Below, in pieces: positions 6,365 through 14,786 of a stretch of DNA of 61,105 bases. The notes under the pieces were generated by a model that was not told the DNA's origin, did not search any database, and saw only the letters and a list, made by a program, of their open reading frames with translations. Positions within the stretch are counted from its first letter, which is position 1, and the number at the start of each line of letters is the position of its first letter. Source of the stretch: Limivivens faecihominis (GTDB lineage Bacteria; Bacillota; Clostridia; Lachnospirales; Lachnospiraceae); contig NZ_JAJEPR010000020.1 of the NCBI RefSeq assembly GCF_020686945.1, forward strand, positions 1 to 61,105. Direction: 5' to 3'. Position numbers and translations under genes: made by a program.

Positions 6365-8911
6365 TCAGGCAAGTACCTTATAGCCTGCGTCCTCTACTGC
6401 TTTTTTCAGGATTTCTGCCGGTACCTCTTTGGAGAGAGTTACCACAGCGGTTCCTTTCTCGTGGCTCACCTCTGCGGAGACTACGCCGTCGATCTCCTCC
6501 AGGGCTTTTTTCACTCTGGCCTCGCAGTGACCGCACATCATTCCTTCTACTTTCAGTGTCATATTTTCACCTCCTTTATTCTGAGGAGCGGCAGAACCGC
6601 TCTTTTCTATGAGTTTCTGGCTTCCCAGAGCGTCTTTTCTCTTCCTGTCATGGCTCGCGTCGCCCATCTTAAAGAGATTCAGGCGAAGGGCATTGGTCAC
6701 TACGCAGAAGCTGGAAAGGCTCATGGCCGCAGCTCCGAACATGGGATTTAAGGTCCAGCCAAAGATCGGAATCCAGACGCCGGCTGCCAGCGGAATACCG
6801 ATAATATTGTAAATGAAAGCCCAGAACAGGTTCTCGTGAATGTTCCGGAGCGTTGCCCGGCTCAGACGGATTGCAGCCGGCACATCGGAGAGACGACTTT
6901 TCATCAGGACGATATCCGCCGCATCGATGGCGATATCTGTTCCGGCTCCGATGGCGATACCGATGTCGGCTCTCGTAAGTGCCGGAGCGTCGTTGATGCC
7001 GTCGCCCACCATGGCTACCCGGCCTTTTTTCTTCAGTTCACTGATGACGGCTTCCTTGCCATCCGGCAGAACGCCTGCCACCACTTCATCCACACCGGCC
7101 TGTTTTCCGATGGCCCGGGCGGTACGCTCGTTGTCTCCGGTCAGCATCACCACATGGATGCCCATGTTTTTCAGCTCCTGAATGGCTCTGGGGCTGTCTT
7201 CCTTAATCACATCTGCCACAGCGATGATACCCATGAGGTGGCCGTTCTCTGCAAAGAAAAGCGGAGTCTTACCTTCCTCTGAAAGGGCTGCTGCTTTCTC
7301 GGAAAGCTGTCCGGAAACCGTGCTCTCTTTGCTGATGAAGGAAAGGTTTCCTCCGGCCAGCTTCTTTCCGTTCAGGCTTCCGGTGAGGCCATTTCCGGGA
7401 ACTGCCTGGAAGTCTTCGATTTCTGATGCGGAAAGCTTTCTCTCCTCCGCCAGTGTCAGGATCGCTCTTGCCAGCGGATGCTCACTCTTCTTCTCCAGGG
7501 CATAGGCTTTTTTCAGAAGCTCCTCTTCCGTATAGCCATCGGCCGGGAGAATATCTGTCACCTCCGGCTCGCCGCTGGTGATGGTTCCTGTCTTGTCAAG
7601 AGCCACGATCTGGATCTTACCGGTCTCCTCCAGGGAAACGGCGGTCTTAAACATCGTTCCATGCTTGGCGCCCATACCGTTTCCTACCATGATGGCCACG
7701 GGAGTCGCAAGGCCCAGAGCGCAGGGGCAGCTGATTACCAGAACAGAAATACCTCTGGCCAGGGCAAAACCGATGTCTTTTCCTGCCAGCAGCCAGACCG
7801 CAATTGTGATGAGGGCGATCGTGATAACCGCGGGCACGAAGATACCGGATACCCGGTCTGCCACCTTGGCAATGGGCGCTTTGGTTGCCGCTGCATCGCT
7901 CACCATTTTGATGATCTGGGAAAGTGTCGTGTCCTCGCCTATCCGGGTGGCCTCACAGACCAGATAACCGGACTGGTTCAGGGTCGCTGCGGAGACAGGG
8001 TCCCCGAGCGCCTTATCGGCCGGGATGCTCTCACCGGTCAGTGCTGCCTCGTTGACCGCGCTGTTTCCTTCCCGAACAATACCATCCACGGGTATATTTT
8101 CACCGGGGCGCACCACAAAGAGATCGCCGATCCGCACCTGCTCGATGGGAACTTCTTTCTCCGCGCCGTCTTTTCTTAAGACTGCGGTCTTCGGAGCCAG
8201 TTTCATAAGGCTCTTGAGTGCATCTGTGGTCTTTCCCTTCGAGCGGGCCTCCAACATTTTTCCGACGGTGATCAGGGTCAGAATCATGGCCGCGGATTCA
8301 AAGTAAAACTCGTGCATGTAGCTCATGACAGCATCCATATCGCCTCTTACCTGCGCTCCCGTCATTGCAAAGAGCGCGTATACACTGTATACAAAGGATG
8401 CAGTGGAGCCCAGCGCCACAAGCGTGTCCATGTTCGGGGCCCGATGTGCCAGGCTCTTGAAACCGCTGATGAAGAATTTCTGATTTACCACCATGATAGC
8501 TACCGTAAAAAGCAGCTGTACGAGGCCCATGGCGATGTGGTTTCCATCAAAGAAGGCGGGCAGCGGCCAGCCCCACATCATATGGCCCATGGAGAAATAC
8601 ATCAGCGGGATCAGAAGAGCCACGGAGACGATGAGACGTTTTTTCATCTTCGGGGTCTCTGTGTCCTTCAGCATGTCGTCATAGTCGGAAGCGCCGCCCT
8701 GCGTTTTTTCAGTGCCTTTTAAGGATGCGCCGTAGCCAGCCTCCGTTACAGCAGCGATAATCGCAGACGACGAAGCGGTTCCTTCCACTCCCATGGAGTT
8801 GGTCAGAAGGCTTACCGAGCAGGAGGTCACGCCGGGCACCTTGGAAACGGCTTTTTCCACCCGGGCACTGCAGGCTGCACAACTCATGCCGGTCACGTTG
8901 TATTGTTCCAT
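6365..8911 (-). CDS. copA: Copper-translocating P1B-type ATPase with HMA domains at both ends
   Basis: The 848-residue membrane pump has an N-terminal HMA domain (GMSCAACSARV, about 8-18), actuator motif LTGES (about 290-294), the copper-transporting CPC motif in SCPCALGLATP (about 394-404), the phosphorylation motif DKTGT (about 439-443), SEHPLARAI, and GDGINDAPAL. These identify a Cu(I) exporter. Unusually it also has a second HMA domain at the C-terminus (GMMCGHCEARV) after a linker rich in charged and small residues. Most CopA proteins carry HMA domains only at the N-terminus, though C-terminal ones occur in some Firmicutes. It lies between csoR and the small HMA gene. Confidence 0.95.
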   Translation of the reverse strand: MEQYNVTGMSCAACSARVEKAVSKVPGVTSCSVSLLTNSMGVEGTASSSAIIAAVTEAGYGASLKGTEKTQGGASDYDDMLKDTETPKMKKRLIVSVALLIPLMYFSMGHMMWGWPLPAFFDGNHIAMGLVQLLFTVAIMVVNQKFFISGFKSLAHRAPNMDTLVALGSTASFVYSVYALFAMTGAQVRGDMDAVMSYMHEFYFESAAMILTLITVGKMLEARSKGKTTDALKSLMKLAPKTAVLRKDGAEKEVPIEQVRIGDLFVVRPGENIPVDGIVREGNSAVNEAALTGESIPADKALGDPVSAATLNQSGYLVCEATRIGEDTTLSQIIKMVSDAAATKAPIAKVADRVSGIFVPAVITIALITIAVWLLAGKDIGFALARGISVLVISCPCALGLATPVAIMVGNGMGAKHGTMFKTAVSLEETGKIQIVALDKTGTITSGEPEVTDILPADGYTEEELLKKAYALEKKSEHPLARAILTLAEERKLSASEIEDFQAVPGNGLTGSLNGKKLAGGNLSFISKESTVSGQLSEKAAALSEEGKTPLFFAENGHLMGIIAVADVIKEDSPRAIQELKNMGIHVVMLTGDNERTARAIGKQAGVDEVVAGVLPDGKEAVISELKKKGRVAMVGDGINDAPALTRADIGIAIGAGTDIAIDAADIVLMKSRLSDVPAAIRLSRATLRNIHENLFWAFIYNIIGIPLAAGVWIPIFGWTLNPMFGAAAMSLSSFCVVTNALRLNLFKMGDASHDRKRKDALGSQKLIEKSGSAAPQNKGGENMTLKVEGMMCGHCEARVKKALEEIDGVVSAEVSHEKGTAVVTLSKEVPAEILKKAVEDAGYKVLA

Positions 8912-9057
8912 ATTGTTTTGTCTCTCCTTTCCAGGGGGACGGTGTTTTTGGCTTTTTTCCTGTCCCCGTTGGTATTTTTCATAGTTGTCTGTTTCTCACG
9001 TCAAACGCCTGTTTCTGTAATCAGAAACGGCGGTCCTTTGAACTTTTCACCCAAGCC

Positions 9058-9378
9058 TCACTTCATCAGCTTCTGCAGTGTTGTTACCAGTTCATCGACA
9101 ACTTCATCATTTCCTTCCCGGATGTTGTCGGCCACACAGGTACGGATGTGATCTGCCAGAAGCACCTTGTTAAAGCTGTTCAGTGCGGCGTTTACTGCAG
9201 CCACCTGGGTCAGAATATCCGTACAGTAGGCGTTCTTCTCCAGCATGTTCTGGATTCCTCTTACCTGACCCTCGATCCGTTTCAGGCGATTCATCAGGTC
9301 TTTGTATTCTTTATCTGTCCGTACCTTCGTCTTACCTCCGGTCATCTCACAACAACAGCAATGTTTCTCTTCTGCCAT
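9058..9378 (-). CDS. csoR: CsoR-family copper-sensing repressor
   Basis: The 106-residue protein is an all-helical CsoR/RcnR (DUF156) repressor. It has the conserved LNRLKRIEGQVRGI-type helix, Cys in NAYCTDI and the His/Cys pair in ADHIRTC, giving the C-H-C Cu(I) ligand set. The chosen start (MAEEKHCCCC) follows a good site (AGAGGAGA); a 10-codon longer frame begins before it. The N-terminal HCCCC run is an extra potential metal ligand. With Cu(I) bound it should leave its operator and derepress csoR-copA-HMA. Two operator-like palindromes lie directly upstream. Confidence 0.92.
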   Translation of the reverse strand: MAEEKHCCCCEMTGGKTKVRTDKEYKDLMNRLKRIEGQVRGIQNMLEKNAYCTDILTQVAAVNAALNSFNKVLLADHIRTCVADNIREGNDEVVDELVTTLQKLMK

Positions 9379-9397
9379 GCATTCATCTCCTCTCCGT

Positions 9398-9414
9398 ATA
9401 CCCCTCACCGGTAT
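9398..9414 (-). promoter_or_regulatory. CsoR-type operator, proximal
   Basis: ATACCCCTCACCGGTAT is a G/C-centred imperfect palindrome like known CsoR boxes (TACCC...GGGTA). It lies between the promoter and the csoR start codon. Confidence 0.6.
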
Positions 9415-9425
9415 TTTACGAGTGC

Positions 9426-9455
9426 ATTATATACCCCCTGTAGGTATTTTGTCAA
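9426..9455 (-). promoter_or_regulatory. csoR-copA promoter with embedded CsoR operator
   Basis: On the minus strand TTGACA (9450-9455) and TATAAT (9426-9431) are 18 bp apart. The spacer holds AATACCTACAGGGGGTAT, a second CsoR-type box. Bound repressor would cover both promoter elements, which fits copper-inducible expression. Confidence 0.8.
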
Positions 9456-9513
9456 GAGGACTATGTGAGAAATTTTGTCACTGTCAGTCTGCACCGTAAA
9501 AGCGCCGGTTAAT

Positions 9514-9538
9514 CATTTTCCTCGTCGCCATAACAAAA
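9514..9538. repeat. Dispersed intergenic repeat, copy 1
   Basis: CATTTTCCTCGTCGCCATAACAAAA recurs nearly unchanged at 26200-26225 (CATTTTCCTCGTTGCCATCACAAAA). Both copies are intergenic and sit beside terminators or riboswitch hairpins. Confidence 0.5.
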
Positions 9539-9573
9539 AAGAAGACACCGCCGGGATGTCTCCTTTTTTTCAT
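9533..9573 (-). terminator. Terminator after the Zn-dehydrogenase gene
   Basis: An A-run, a GAaGACA/TGTCTcc stem with a short loop and a T-run give a bidirectional-looking intrinsic terminator just past the stop codon of the dehydrogenase. Confidence 0.6.
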
Positions 9574-9584
9574 GTCTTCCACCT

Positions 9585-10613
9585 TTATTTTTCCTGTACA
9601 TTGATAATCACTTTCATTGTCGTCTCTCGATTTGCATCGATGTACTGATATGCTTTCAGATAATCTTTGAACGCAAACACCTTGGAAATCAGTGGTTTCA
9701 GATATACCTTTCCCCCGTTTACCAGTGCAATACCCTCCACATAATCATCATGACGGTACATCATGGTACTCTTAATATCCAGTTCATGGTCATTTGCGAC
9801 TGCAAGATCAATGGTTGCCATATCCGCAAAGACAGCTACCAGAACGATCACGCTTCCTTTTCTCGCATATTTGATGGCCTGTCCCATGGTAATATTATTT
9901 CCGGCACAATCATAAATCACATCTGCTTTATCCGGCCCAAAAGCTTCAATCATAGCCTCACCGAAATCCTTCTCTTTTGTATTTACACATACATCAATTC
10001 CACATTCCTTTGCTTTATCCAGGCGAAGATCACTAATGTCCGTAATCATAACCTTTGCTGCTCCCATTCCTTTTGCAGACTGTGCAACCAGATTGCCGAT
10101 TGGTCCTGCCCCGAGAACAGCAATGTTCATTCCTTTCACATCCCCCATCTGTTTCACCGCATGTACAGCGACAGCCAGCGGCTCAATCATCGCACCTTCT
10201 TCGTAAGACATCTCTTCCGGAATCGGCGTTACTTTGGACGCATCTACCGCAAAATATTCTGAAGCAGTTCCCGTTGTCTGAAAGCCCATCACCTTCAGTT
10301 CTTCGCAAAGGTTGTACTTTCCATGGCGGCACGGATAACAGTGTCCACAATAAACCTGCGGTTCAATCGTCACCTTCTGGCCTTCATGAAATTCTGTAAC
10401 ATCCTTTCCGATCTTTGTGATCTCTCCGGATACTTCATGCCCCTGGGTAACCGGATATCTGGTAAAGGGGTGTTTTCCATGGTACACATGAATATCCGAT
10501 CCACAAATCCCAATGTTCCGGATTTTCACTAATACCTGATCATCCTTTACTTCTGGAACCGGCACCTCTCTGAAAATAATTTCTCCTGGTTTTGTCATTA
10601 CCTGCTGTAACAT
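9585..10613 (-). CDS. Zinc-dependent medium-chain alcohol (polyol) dehydrogenase
   Basis: The 342-residue protein is a medium-chain dehydrogenase/reductase. The catalytic-zinc region has GICGSDIHVYHG (about 36-47) and GHEVSGEI; the structural-zinc loop is CGHCYPCRHGKYNLC (four Cys); the NAD(P) site is AVLGAGPIGNLVAQ. It resembles sorbitol/L-iditol and threonine dehydrogenases, so the substrate is probably a polyol or sugar acid. It is preceded by AAGGAGGA and an AT-rich palindrome. The divergent context and adjacent ROK regulator (10830-11933) suggest that the sugar-responsive ROK protein controls it. Confidence 0.88.
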   Translation of the reverse strand: MLQQVMTKPGEIIFREVPVPEVKDDQVLVKIRNIGICGSDIHVYHGKHPFTRYPVTQGHEVSGEITKIGKDVTEFHEGQKVTIEPQVYCGHCYPCRHGKYNLCEELKVMGFQTTGTASEYFAVDASKVTPIPEEMSYEEGAMIEPLAVAVHAVKQMGDVKGMNIAVLGAGPIGNLVAQSAKGMGAAKVMITDISDLRLDKAKECGIDVCVNTKEKDFGEAMIEAFGPDKADVIYDCAGNNITMGQAIKYARKGSVIVLVAVFADMATIDLAVANDHELDIKSTMMYRHDDYVEGIALVNGGKVYLKPLISKVFAFKDYLKAYQYIDANRETTMKVIINVQEK

Positions 10614-10638
10614 CCTGCAACTCCTCCTTTTTTATTAT

Positions 10639-10662
10639 CTTTTATTAAATATTTTATTAAAG
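10639..10662. promoter_or_regulatory. AT-rich palindrome upstream of the dehydrogenase (probable ROK operator)
   Basis: CTTTTATTAAAT / ATTTTATTAAAG forms a 24-bp near-perfect inverted repeat about 25-50 bp upstream of the dehydrogenase start. ROK-family (NagC/XylR) repressors bind AT-rich palindromes of this kind. The link to the neighbouring ROK gene is inferred from position. Confidence 0.5.
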
Positions 10663-10765
10663 TAATTATATTATTATCTCAACAAACGGCTTTGTCAATA
10701 CCTTTTCTATACTTCTGCCCATTGCACAAAATTACATAAGTAAATTTATACAATGTTTCCAACTA

Positions 10766-10811
10766 TAAAAGCCAGCGGAAAAAACATACTTTCATACGTT
10801 TTCCCGCCGGC
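10766..10811 (-). terminator. Terminator of the ROK regulator gene
   Basis: On the minus strand GCCgGCGGgAAAA pairs with TTTTtCCGCtGGC and is followed by TTTTATAG. It ends the ROK transcript ahead of the dehydrogenase promoter region. Confidence 0.75.
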
Positions 10812-10829
10812 CTCTCATCCAGACGATTA

Positions 10830-11933
10830 CTACATCTCTTTTATAAACTTCTGTAAAAAATATTTTGCCGCACCTACCGCAGAGGCTTCTCTTTTATAAG
10901 CACAGATTTTCAGATATCTGGCGTCATGATCAAAGCCGTTATAAGCCATCACCTTTTCTCCCAATGTAAGCATCGCATTCGCCAGATATCCTCCTACTTC
11001 TCCCCCAAGGATGATATCCATATCATAGGCCATCCGTAAGTTTGAAATCAGAATTGCCAGCTTATCCAGATATTCCTGCCAGATCTGTTCCGCCTCCCTT
11101 TCTTTTTCTCCCACCCGCTTCATAAACTGTTCCAGGCTCTGACCTGTCTCATCTGTCAGCACCTTTGCCGCGCAATAGGCATCCGCACAGCCCTGCTTCC
11201 CGCAATAGCACCTCTTTCCTCCCGGAACCAGGATCATATGGCCAAACTCACCGGCCTTCTGATTTTCTCCCGAAACCAGTTTGCCATCAATGCAAAAGGC
11301 TCCGCCAAGCGTACTATTTAAGGACAAATACAATGCATTTTTGTATGTGTTCTGGTTCTCTGCCATCATAGCCGCGTTCGCATCGTTCTCAAAATATACC
11401 GGCAGCGAAAAAATCTGCTCCAGAAACGTAAGGCTGTAATTTTCCAGCTGAAGCGCATGGGATTTGATCAGCATTCTCTCTTTTGCATTTATAATTCCCG
11501 GAATGGAAATACCAATTCCAAGAATCCGCCCGGGATTTTCCATATCTGCAAGAAAACGCTCCAGTTCTTTCCGAAGCTGTAAATAATAAGATGTTTCCGG
11601 AGAAAATTCCAGGAAAATTCTTTCATACTTTTCAATTTCATATCTCAGATTTACAAGCACAAAGCCCACATGTTTTGCAGTAATTCCAATTCCAACCGCA
11701 TAACGGTATGCGGGATTCATACTGATCCTTTTCGCTTTCCGTCCGCCTGTAGACTCATACGCTCCCGTTTCCATCACAATTTTATCTGCCAACAGCTCAT
11801 TCACATTTGACAAAACCGTTGGCATACTGAGATTCAGATTTTTGTAAAGTTCTACCTTTGACGTTGCTTCATGGTTTATGATATAGGTTAGGATTTTCGA
11901 TTTTGTAATATTTTTCTTTTCCGCTCCGGCCAT
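10830..11933 (-). CDS. ROK-family transcriptional regulator
   Basis: The 367-residue protein has an N-terminal winged-helix DNA-binding region (KILTYIINHEATSKVELYKNLNLSMPTVLSNV region, about 13-45) and a ROK sugar-kinase-like domain with GIGISIPGII, YFENDANAAM and the zinc motif CYCGKQGCADAYC. The usual Glu after GC is Ala-Asp here. ROK repressors release DNA when bound to a sugar or sugar phosphate. It is probably the regulator of the neighbouring polyol-type dehydrogenase. Its ribosome-binding site lies inside a 38-bp palindrome. Confidence 0.88.
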   Translation of the reverse strand: MAGAEKKNITKSKILTYIINHEATSKVELYKNLNLSMPTVLSNVNELLADKIVMETGAYESTGGRKAKRISMNPAYRYAVGIGITAKHVGFVLVNLRYEIEKYERIFLEFSPETSYYLQLRKELERFLADMENPGRILGIGISIPGIINAKERMLIKSHALQLENYSLTFLEQIFSLPVYFENDANAAMMAENQNTYKNALYLSLNSTLGGAFCIDGKLVSGENQKAGEFGHMILVPGGKRCYCGKQGCADAYCAAKVLTDETGQSLEQFMKRVGEKEREAEQIWQEYLDKLAILISNLRMAYDMDIILGGEVGGYLANAMLTLGEKVMAYNGFDHDARYLKICAYKREASAVGAAKYFLQKFIKEM

Positions 11934-11938
11934 TTTTT

Positions 11939-11976
11939 AAGATTCCTTTTATAAAAGTTTTTATAAAAGGAATCTT
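11939..11976 (-). promoter_or_regulatory. 38-bp perfect palindrome covering the ROK ribosome-binding site
   Basis: Two exact 18-bp arms (AAGATTCCTTTTATAAAA and its complement) are separated by 2 bp and end 5 bp before the ROK start codon. On the mRNA the AAAGGA site lies in the 3' arm, so a hairpin would hide it. As DNA the palindrome could be an autoregulatory operator. No coding frame needs this symmetry. Confidence 0.75.
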
Positions 11977-12096
11977 AATCTCTTTTGGAAAATTTGTAAA
12001 GATCAAATTTCCCTGATATTCCTTCAGGGCATCTGCAAAGTCTTTTCCTGCTGGAAATGTTTCTTTAAAATCCAACTTCTATTCTCCCAGACGTAC

Positions 12097-12636
12097 TCAG
12101 GAATTCCGGTCAATCAGCCTGACAATTCTCTGTCTGTTATATCTCTGCATCGCCACAAACATCAGATCAAACAGCGCTGACAGAATGGAAGTAATGACAA
12201 ACACCGGATAGGCTCCGAACCAGTTTCCTGCCAGGATCGGCAGGAAGCTCAGCACTGCGATCGTTTCATGCCCCAGTTCGGCCTGGCAGGTGGCCTGGGC
12301 GATCTCATCCCAGGTGTGCTGTCTGGGATCAAAGGTATTGGGACTATAGGTTGGCATTTTATTTTTCCAGCGTTTCACTCTCAGCTTTTCATAGAAACGC
12401 ATTTCCGCTTTGCTCACCTGATACCAGCGCCTGCTGTAATCCGCCCGGTTCTTCATCGCCGAATGATACAAAAAGGCCACAAGCAGTCTCATTGCAAAAT
12501 GATAGGTAACCGTTCCCAGTGTAATTGCCAGCGTAAGCAAAATTTCCAGAGAAGTGTTTTCATACAGGATGCTGAACACAACAGTCCCCACAAAAGATAC
12601 CGCAGGAATGATTTTTAATAATTTTTTCATCGTCAT
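12097..12636 (-). CDS. CrtO-like membrane acyltransferase family protein
   Basis: The 179-residue membrane protein starts at ATG 12636, which overlaps the stop of the upstream kinase remnant (ATGA). It has about four hydrophobic segments, a soluble loop with NRADYSRRWYQVSK, YEKLRVKRWKNKMP, then QAELGHE and the terminal FVAMQRYNRQRI. The W-K-x-x-P and QRYNRxR patterns match the glycosyl-4,4'-diaponeurosporenoate acyltransferase (CrtO) family. No carotenoid genes are nearby, so the true substrate is open. A longer frame extending upstream to 12885 is only the out-of-frame translation of the kinase remnant. Confidence 0.65.
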   Translation of the reverse strand: MTMKKLLKIIPAVSFVGTVVFSILYENTSLEILLTLAITLGTVTYHFAMRLLVAFLYHSAMKNRADYSRRWYQVSKAEMRFYEKLRVKRWKNKMPTYSPNTFDPRQHTWDEIAQATCQAELGHETIAVLSFLPILAGNWFGAYPVFVITSILSALFDLMFVAMQRYNRQRIVRLIDRNS

Positions 12637-12916
12637 TTTCTTTTCCTCAGCCCCTCGATCAGCCCGCACAGCTTCTCCACATCCATCGGCTTGGACAGGT
12701 GGGCATTCATACCGGCTTCCAGACATTTCTTTTCGTCTTCCATGAAGGCATTGGCCGTCAGGGCAATGATGGGAATTGTCCGGACATCTGGGACAGCTGC
12801 TCTCTGGAATCATCCAGAATACTGAAACACTGTTCTGTAGCCACCTTCTGCACGGATGAAGTATAATTAAAAAGAATTCCCACAATCAGTACAATCAGAA
12901 GAGCCGTCATTTCCAT
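12633..12916 (-). pseudogene. Remnant of a hybrid sensor histidine kinase
   Basis: The minus strand begins with MEMTALLIVLIVGILF, a membrane anchor followed by a short extracytoplasmic stretch (KVATEQCFSILDDSREQLSQ), as at the start of sensor kinases. Near 12783 it jumps, out of frame, to the last part of a receiver domain: IPIIALTANAFMEDE, the conserved Lys in HLSKPMD, and VEKLCGLIEGLRKRK. The HAMP/PAS, kinase and most of the receiver region are missing. It is a deletion relic, formerly coupled to the downstream membrane gene. Confidence 0.75.
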
Positions 12917-13120
12917 ATAAAATAAAATAAATATAGCGTTTATTCCCTGTTTTTTCTTTCATATTCTTCCTCGTGCTTTCATCGTTTTACTATTCGGAAT
13001 CAGTGTACCATATTTTTCTGAAAAAAGCAGTATCTTTTAACTGACTTTTCATGATATGATAATTTCAGTTCGCACTTTCACAATACAGTTAAGATCTATT
13101 TCAAGAAACGGAGTTTTCTT

Positions 13121-13753
13121 ATGCATTTAGAAGCTTTTTCCATTGTTCCTCTTCTTGATGAGGAAATTTTCCAGACTGCCTTTGAGCATCTTCCCTCTGA
13201 CGGACTCTGGGCCCACAGAAAAGAAAAGATCCTCCGCCAGAAAAAAGCAGAGGATCGCTGTCTTACGCTCGCCGCCGGACTTCTGGCCCGTCGGGCCTTT
13301 TTGAAAATGAAAGTGTCTTTTTCCGCCCTTTCCCTGGAAAAAGGAGGAAAACCGGTTATCGCCGATGAAAAGCACTTTTTTAACCTTTCCCACAGCGGGA
13401 TGTACGCCGTCTGCGCTTACGGACTTTCTCCCTCAGGTGTCGATATCCAGAAGGAAACGCCGGACCGCTTTCATATCGCAGAACGCTGCTTTACCGAAGG
13501 GGAACAGGCGCTGATCCGGGAGCAGGGACCGGAAATGTTTACGAGGATCTGGGCCAGGAAAGAGAGCTATTTGAAATTTACCGGGCAGGGTATCCGCGTT
13601 CCCTTAAATTCTTTTGAGGTGCTCCCGGGTGAGCAGACGCTTCCTGTTTTTTTTCAAGAATTTACCCTGGAGGGGTATCGGATTGCGCTCTGCTCTGAAG
13701 AAGAAATGGCCGTGTCCCTTAAGTTCCTTACACTGGAGGAACTACTTTTTTAA
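13121..13753 (+). CDS. 4'-phosphopantetheinyl transferase (Sfp type)
   Basis: The 210-residue protein has the family motifs FNLSHSG (about 87-93), SGVDIQK (the Mg-binding Asp, about 105-111) and WARKESYLKFTG (about 143-154). It transfers phosphopantetheine from CoA to a Ser on acyl- or peptidyl-carrier proteins. No NRPS, PKS or carrier protein is seen in the window, so its partner lies elsewhere. It stands alone on the plus strand and converges on the lipoprotein gene, with a shared terminator between. Confidence 0.9.
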   Translation: MHLEAFSIVPLLDEEIFQTAFEHLPSDGLWAHRKEKILRQKKAEDRCLTLAAGLLARRAFLKMKVSFSALSLEKGGKPVIADEKHFFNLSHSGMYAVCAYGLSPSGVDIQKETPDRFHIAERCFTEGEQALIREQGPEMFTRIWARKESYLKFTGQGIRVPLNSFEVLPGEQTLPVFFQEFTLEGYRIALCSEEEMAVSLKFLTLEELLF

Positions 13754-13756
13754 GCA

Positions 13757-13808
13757 AAAAAACCACCGAAGAAGACATCCCCTCAACGTCTTCCCGGTGG
13801 TTTTTCTC
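13757..13808. terminator. Bidirectional terminator
   Basis: AAACCACCG...AAGAC...GTCTT...CGGTGGTTT is a strong stem flanked by an A-run and a T-run. It serves the phosphopantetheinyl transferase on the plus strand and may stop minus-strand transcription too. Confidence 0.8.
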
Positions 13809-13867
13809 TTATTTGAACCAATAGGGACAGTTAAAAGTCCGAAAACACCGTCCCCCTGGCCCGGGCT

Positions 13868-14680
13868 TTACTCTGCTGCAGTCACAGAAGTGATGTGCGG
13901 GTTTACGCCCTCATACCAGTACAGGAAACCTTCCATGTCGATCTTATCGCCGATCTGAAGAGCCTCTACTGCTTTGTATACGTCAGTATCTTTATCGCAG
14001 AGATAGGACTCAACGGTAAAGGTGTAGGTCTCGCCATTGTAGGAAACGTTGAAGTACAGATCGTCTCCCTCGCTTCCGGAACCGTCGTAGTTGTACAGGA
14101 ACGGAACGTCGTTTCCGTCTGCATCCTGGCCAGCTGCCTCAACGGTCATTCCTTTGAAGGAAACCAGCTCGTTCTGATGGTCGATGAGCTCGTCTTTTCC
14201 CAGAAGGTCTGTTACATCCAGCGGTTTTGCGATGTACTCGCCATCCTCAATCTCGAAGGACTCTACATCAGCAACCTCGATCTCACCGGACCACTCTGCT
14301 TTGTATCCGGTTACTTTGATCTTGGTTCCCGGAACGAGTTTCTCGTACTCTTCCTCGGAGCAGGGCATATTGTAAATGAAGTAAGCGCCGTCCTTATCCT
14401 GGGTATAGATGGTTGCTTTGTCCTCCCACCAGGACTGTTTTGCCTGTACATAGGTCTCGATGACAACCTCAGCGTCAACATCTGCTGCCAGGTACTCTTC
14501 GTGGGTCATAACGCCCTCGCCCTTTACATCGGTCTCAACCTCGGTAGCTTCCTCGGTCTCAGTCTCAGCTGCTTCGCTGACTGTCTCTGTTGCTGCCTCT
14601 GTGCTCTCCTCAGCCATTGCACAGCCCGGAACAGCCAGAGCCATGGAAAGTGCCATCATTAACACCAGTCTTTTTTTCAT
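13868..14680 (-). CDS. Secreted lipoprotein, function unknown
   Basis: The 270-residue protein has a signal peptide with a plausible lipobox (VPGC, about 17-20), then a Glu/Thr-rich linker (about 24-50). The folded part has alternating short strands (TKIKVTGYKAEW, GDKIDMEGFLYW), suggesting OB-like beta-barrel repeats, but I recognise no family for certain. It is monocistronic, with its own promoter (14759-14786). The surface-exposed acidic linker is like that of the LCP and OppA proteins in this window. Confidence 0.7.
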   Translation of the reverse strand: MKKRLVLMMALSMALAVPGCAMAEESTEAATETVSEAAETETEEATEVETDVKGEGVMTHEEYLAADVDAEVVIETYVQAKQSWWEDKATIYTQDKDGAYFIYNMPCSEEEYEKLVPGTKIKVTGYKAEWSGEIEVADVESFEIEDGEYIAKPLDVTDLLGKDELIDHQNELVSFKGMTVEAAGQDADGNDVPFLYNYDGSGSEGDDLYFNVSYNGETYTFTVESYLCDKDTDVYKAVEALQIGDKIDMEGFLYWYEGVNPHITSVTAAE

Positions 14681-14758
14681 AAGTTTCTCCTTTCCGTCCG
14701 TTCTCCAGACGCGGAGGCGCCCTTCTCGGGTGTCTCTGTTAATTCTTCAAACACTTAC

Positions 14759-14786
14759 ATTATACAGATTTTTGCTTTGAAATCAA
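14759..14786 (-). promoter_or_regulatory. Promoter for the lipoprotein gene
   Basis: On the minus strand TTGATT (14781-14786) and TATAAT (14759-14764) are 16 bp apart. The leader before the start codon is about 75 nt and contains a GC-rich hairpin. Confidence 0.6.

Noticed and set aside
12637..12885. N-terminal extension of the CrtO-like protein upstream of 12636
   Set aside because: It is the out-of-frame translation of the kinase/receiver remnant; the ATG at 12636 overlaps that remnant's stop in the usual coupled manner.
13121..13753. NRPS/PKS biosynthetic cluster around the phosphopantetheinyl transferase
   Set aside because: No carrier-protein, adenylation or ketosynthase gene is found anywhere in the window.
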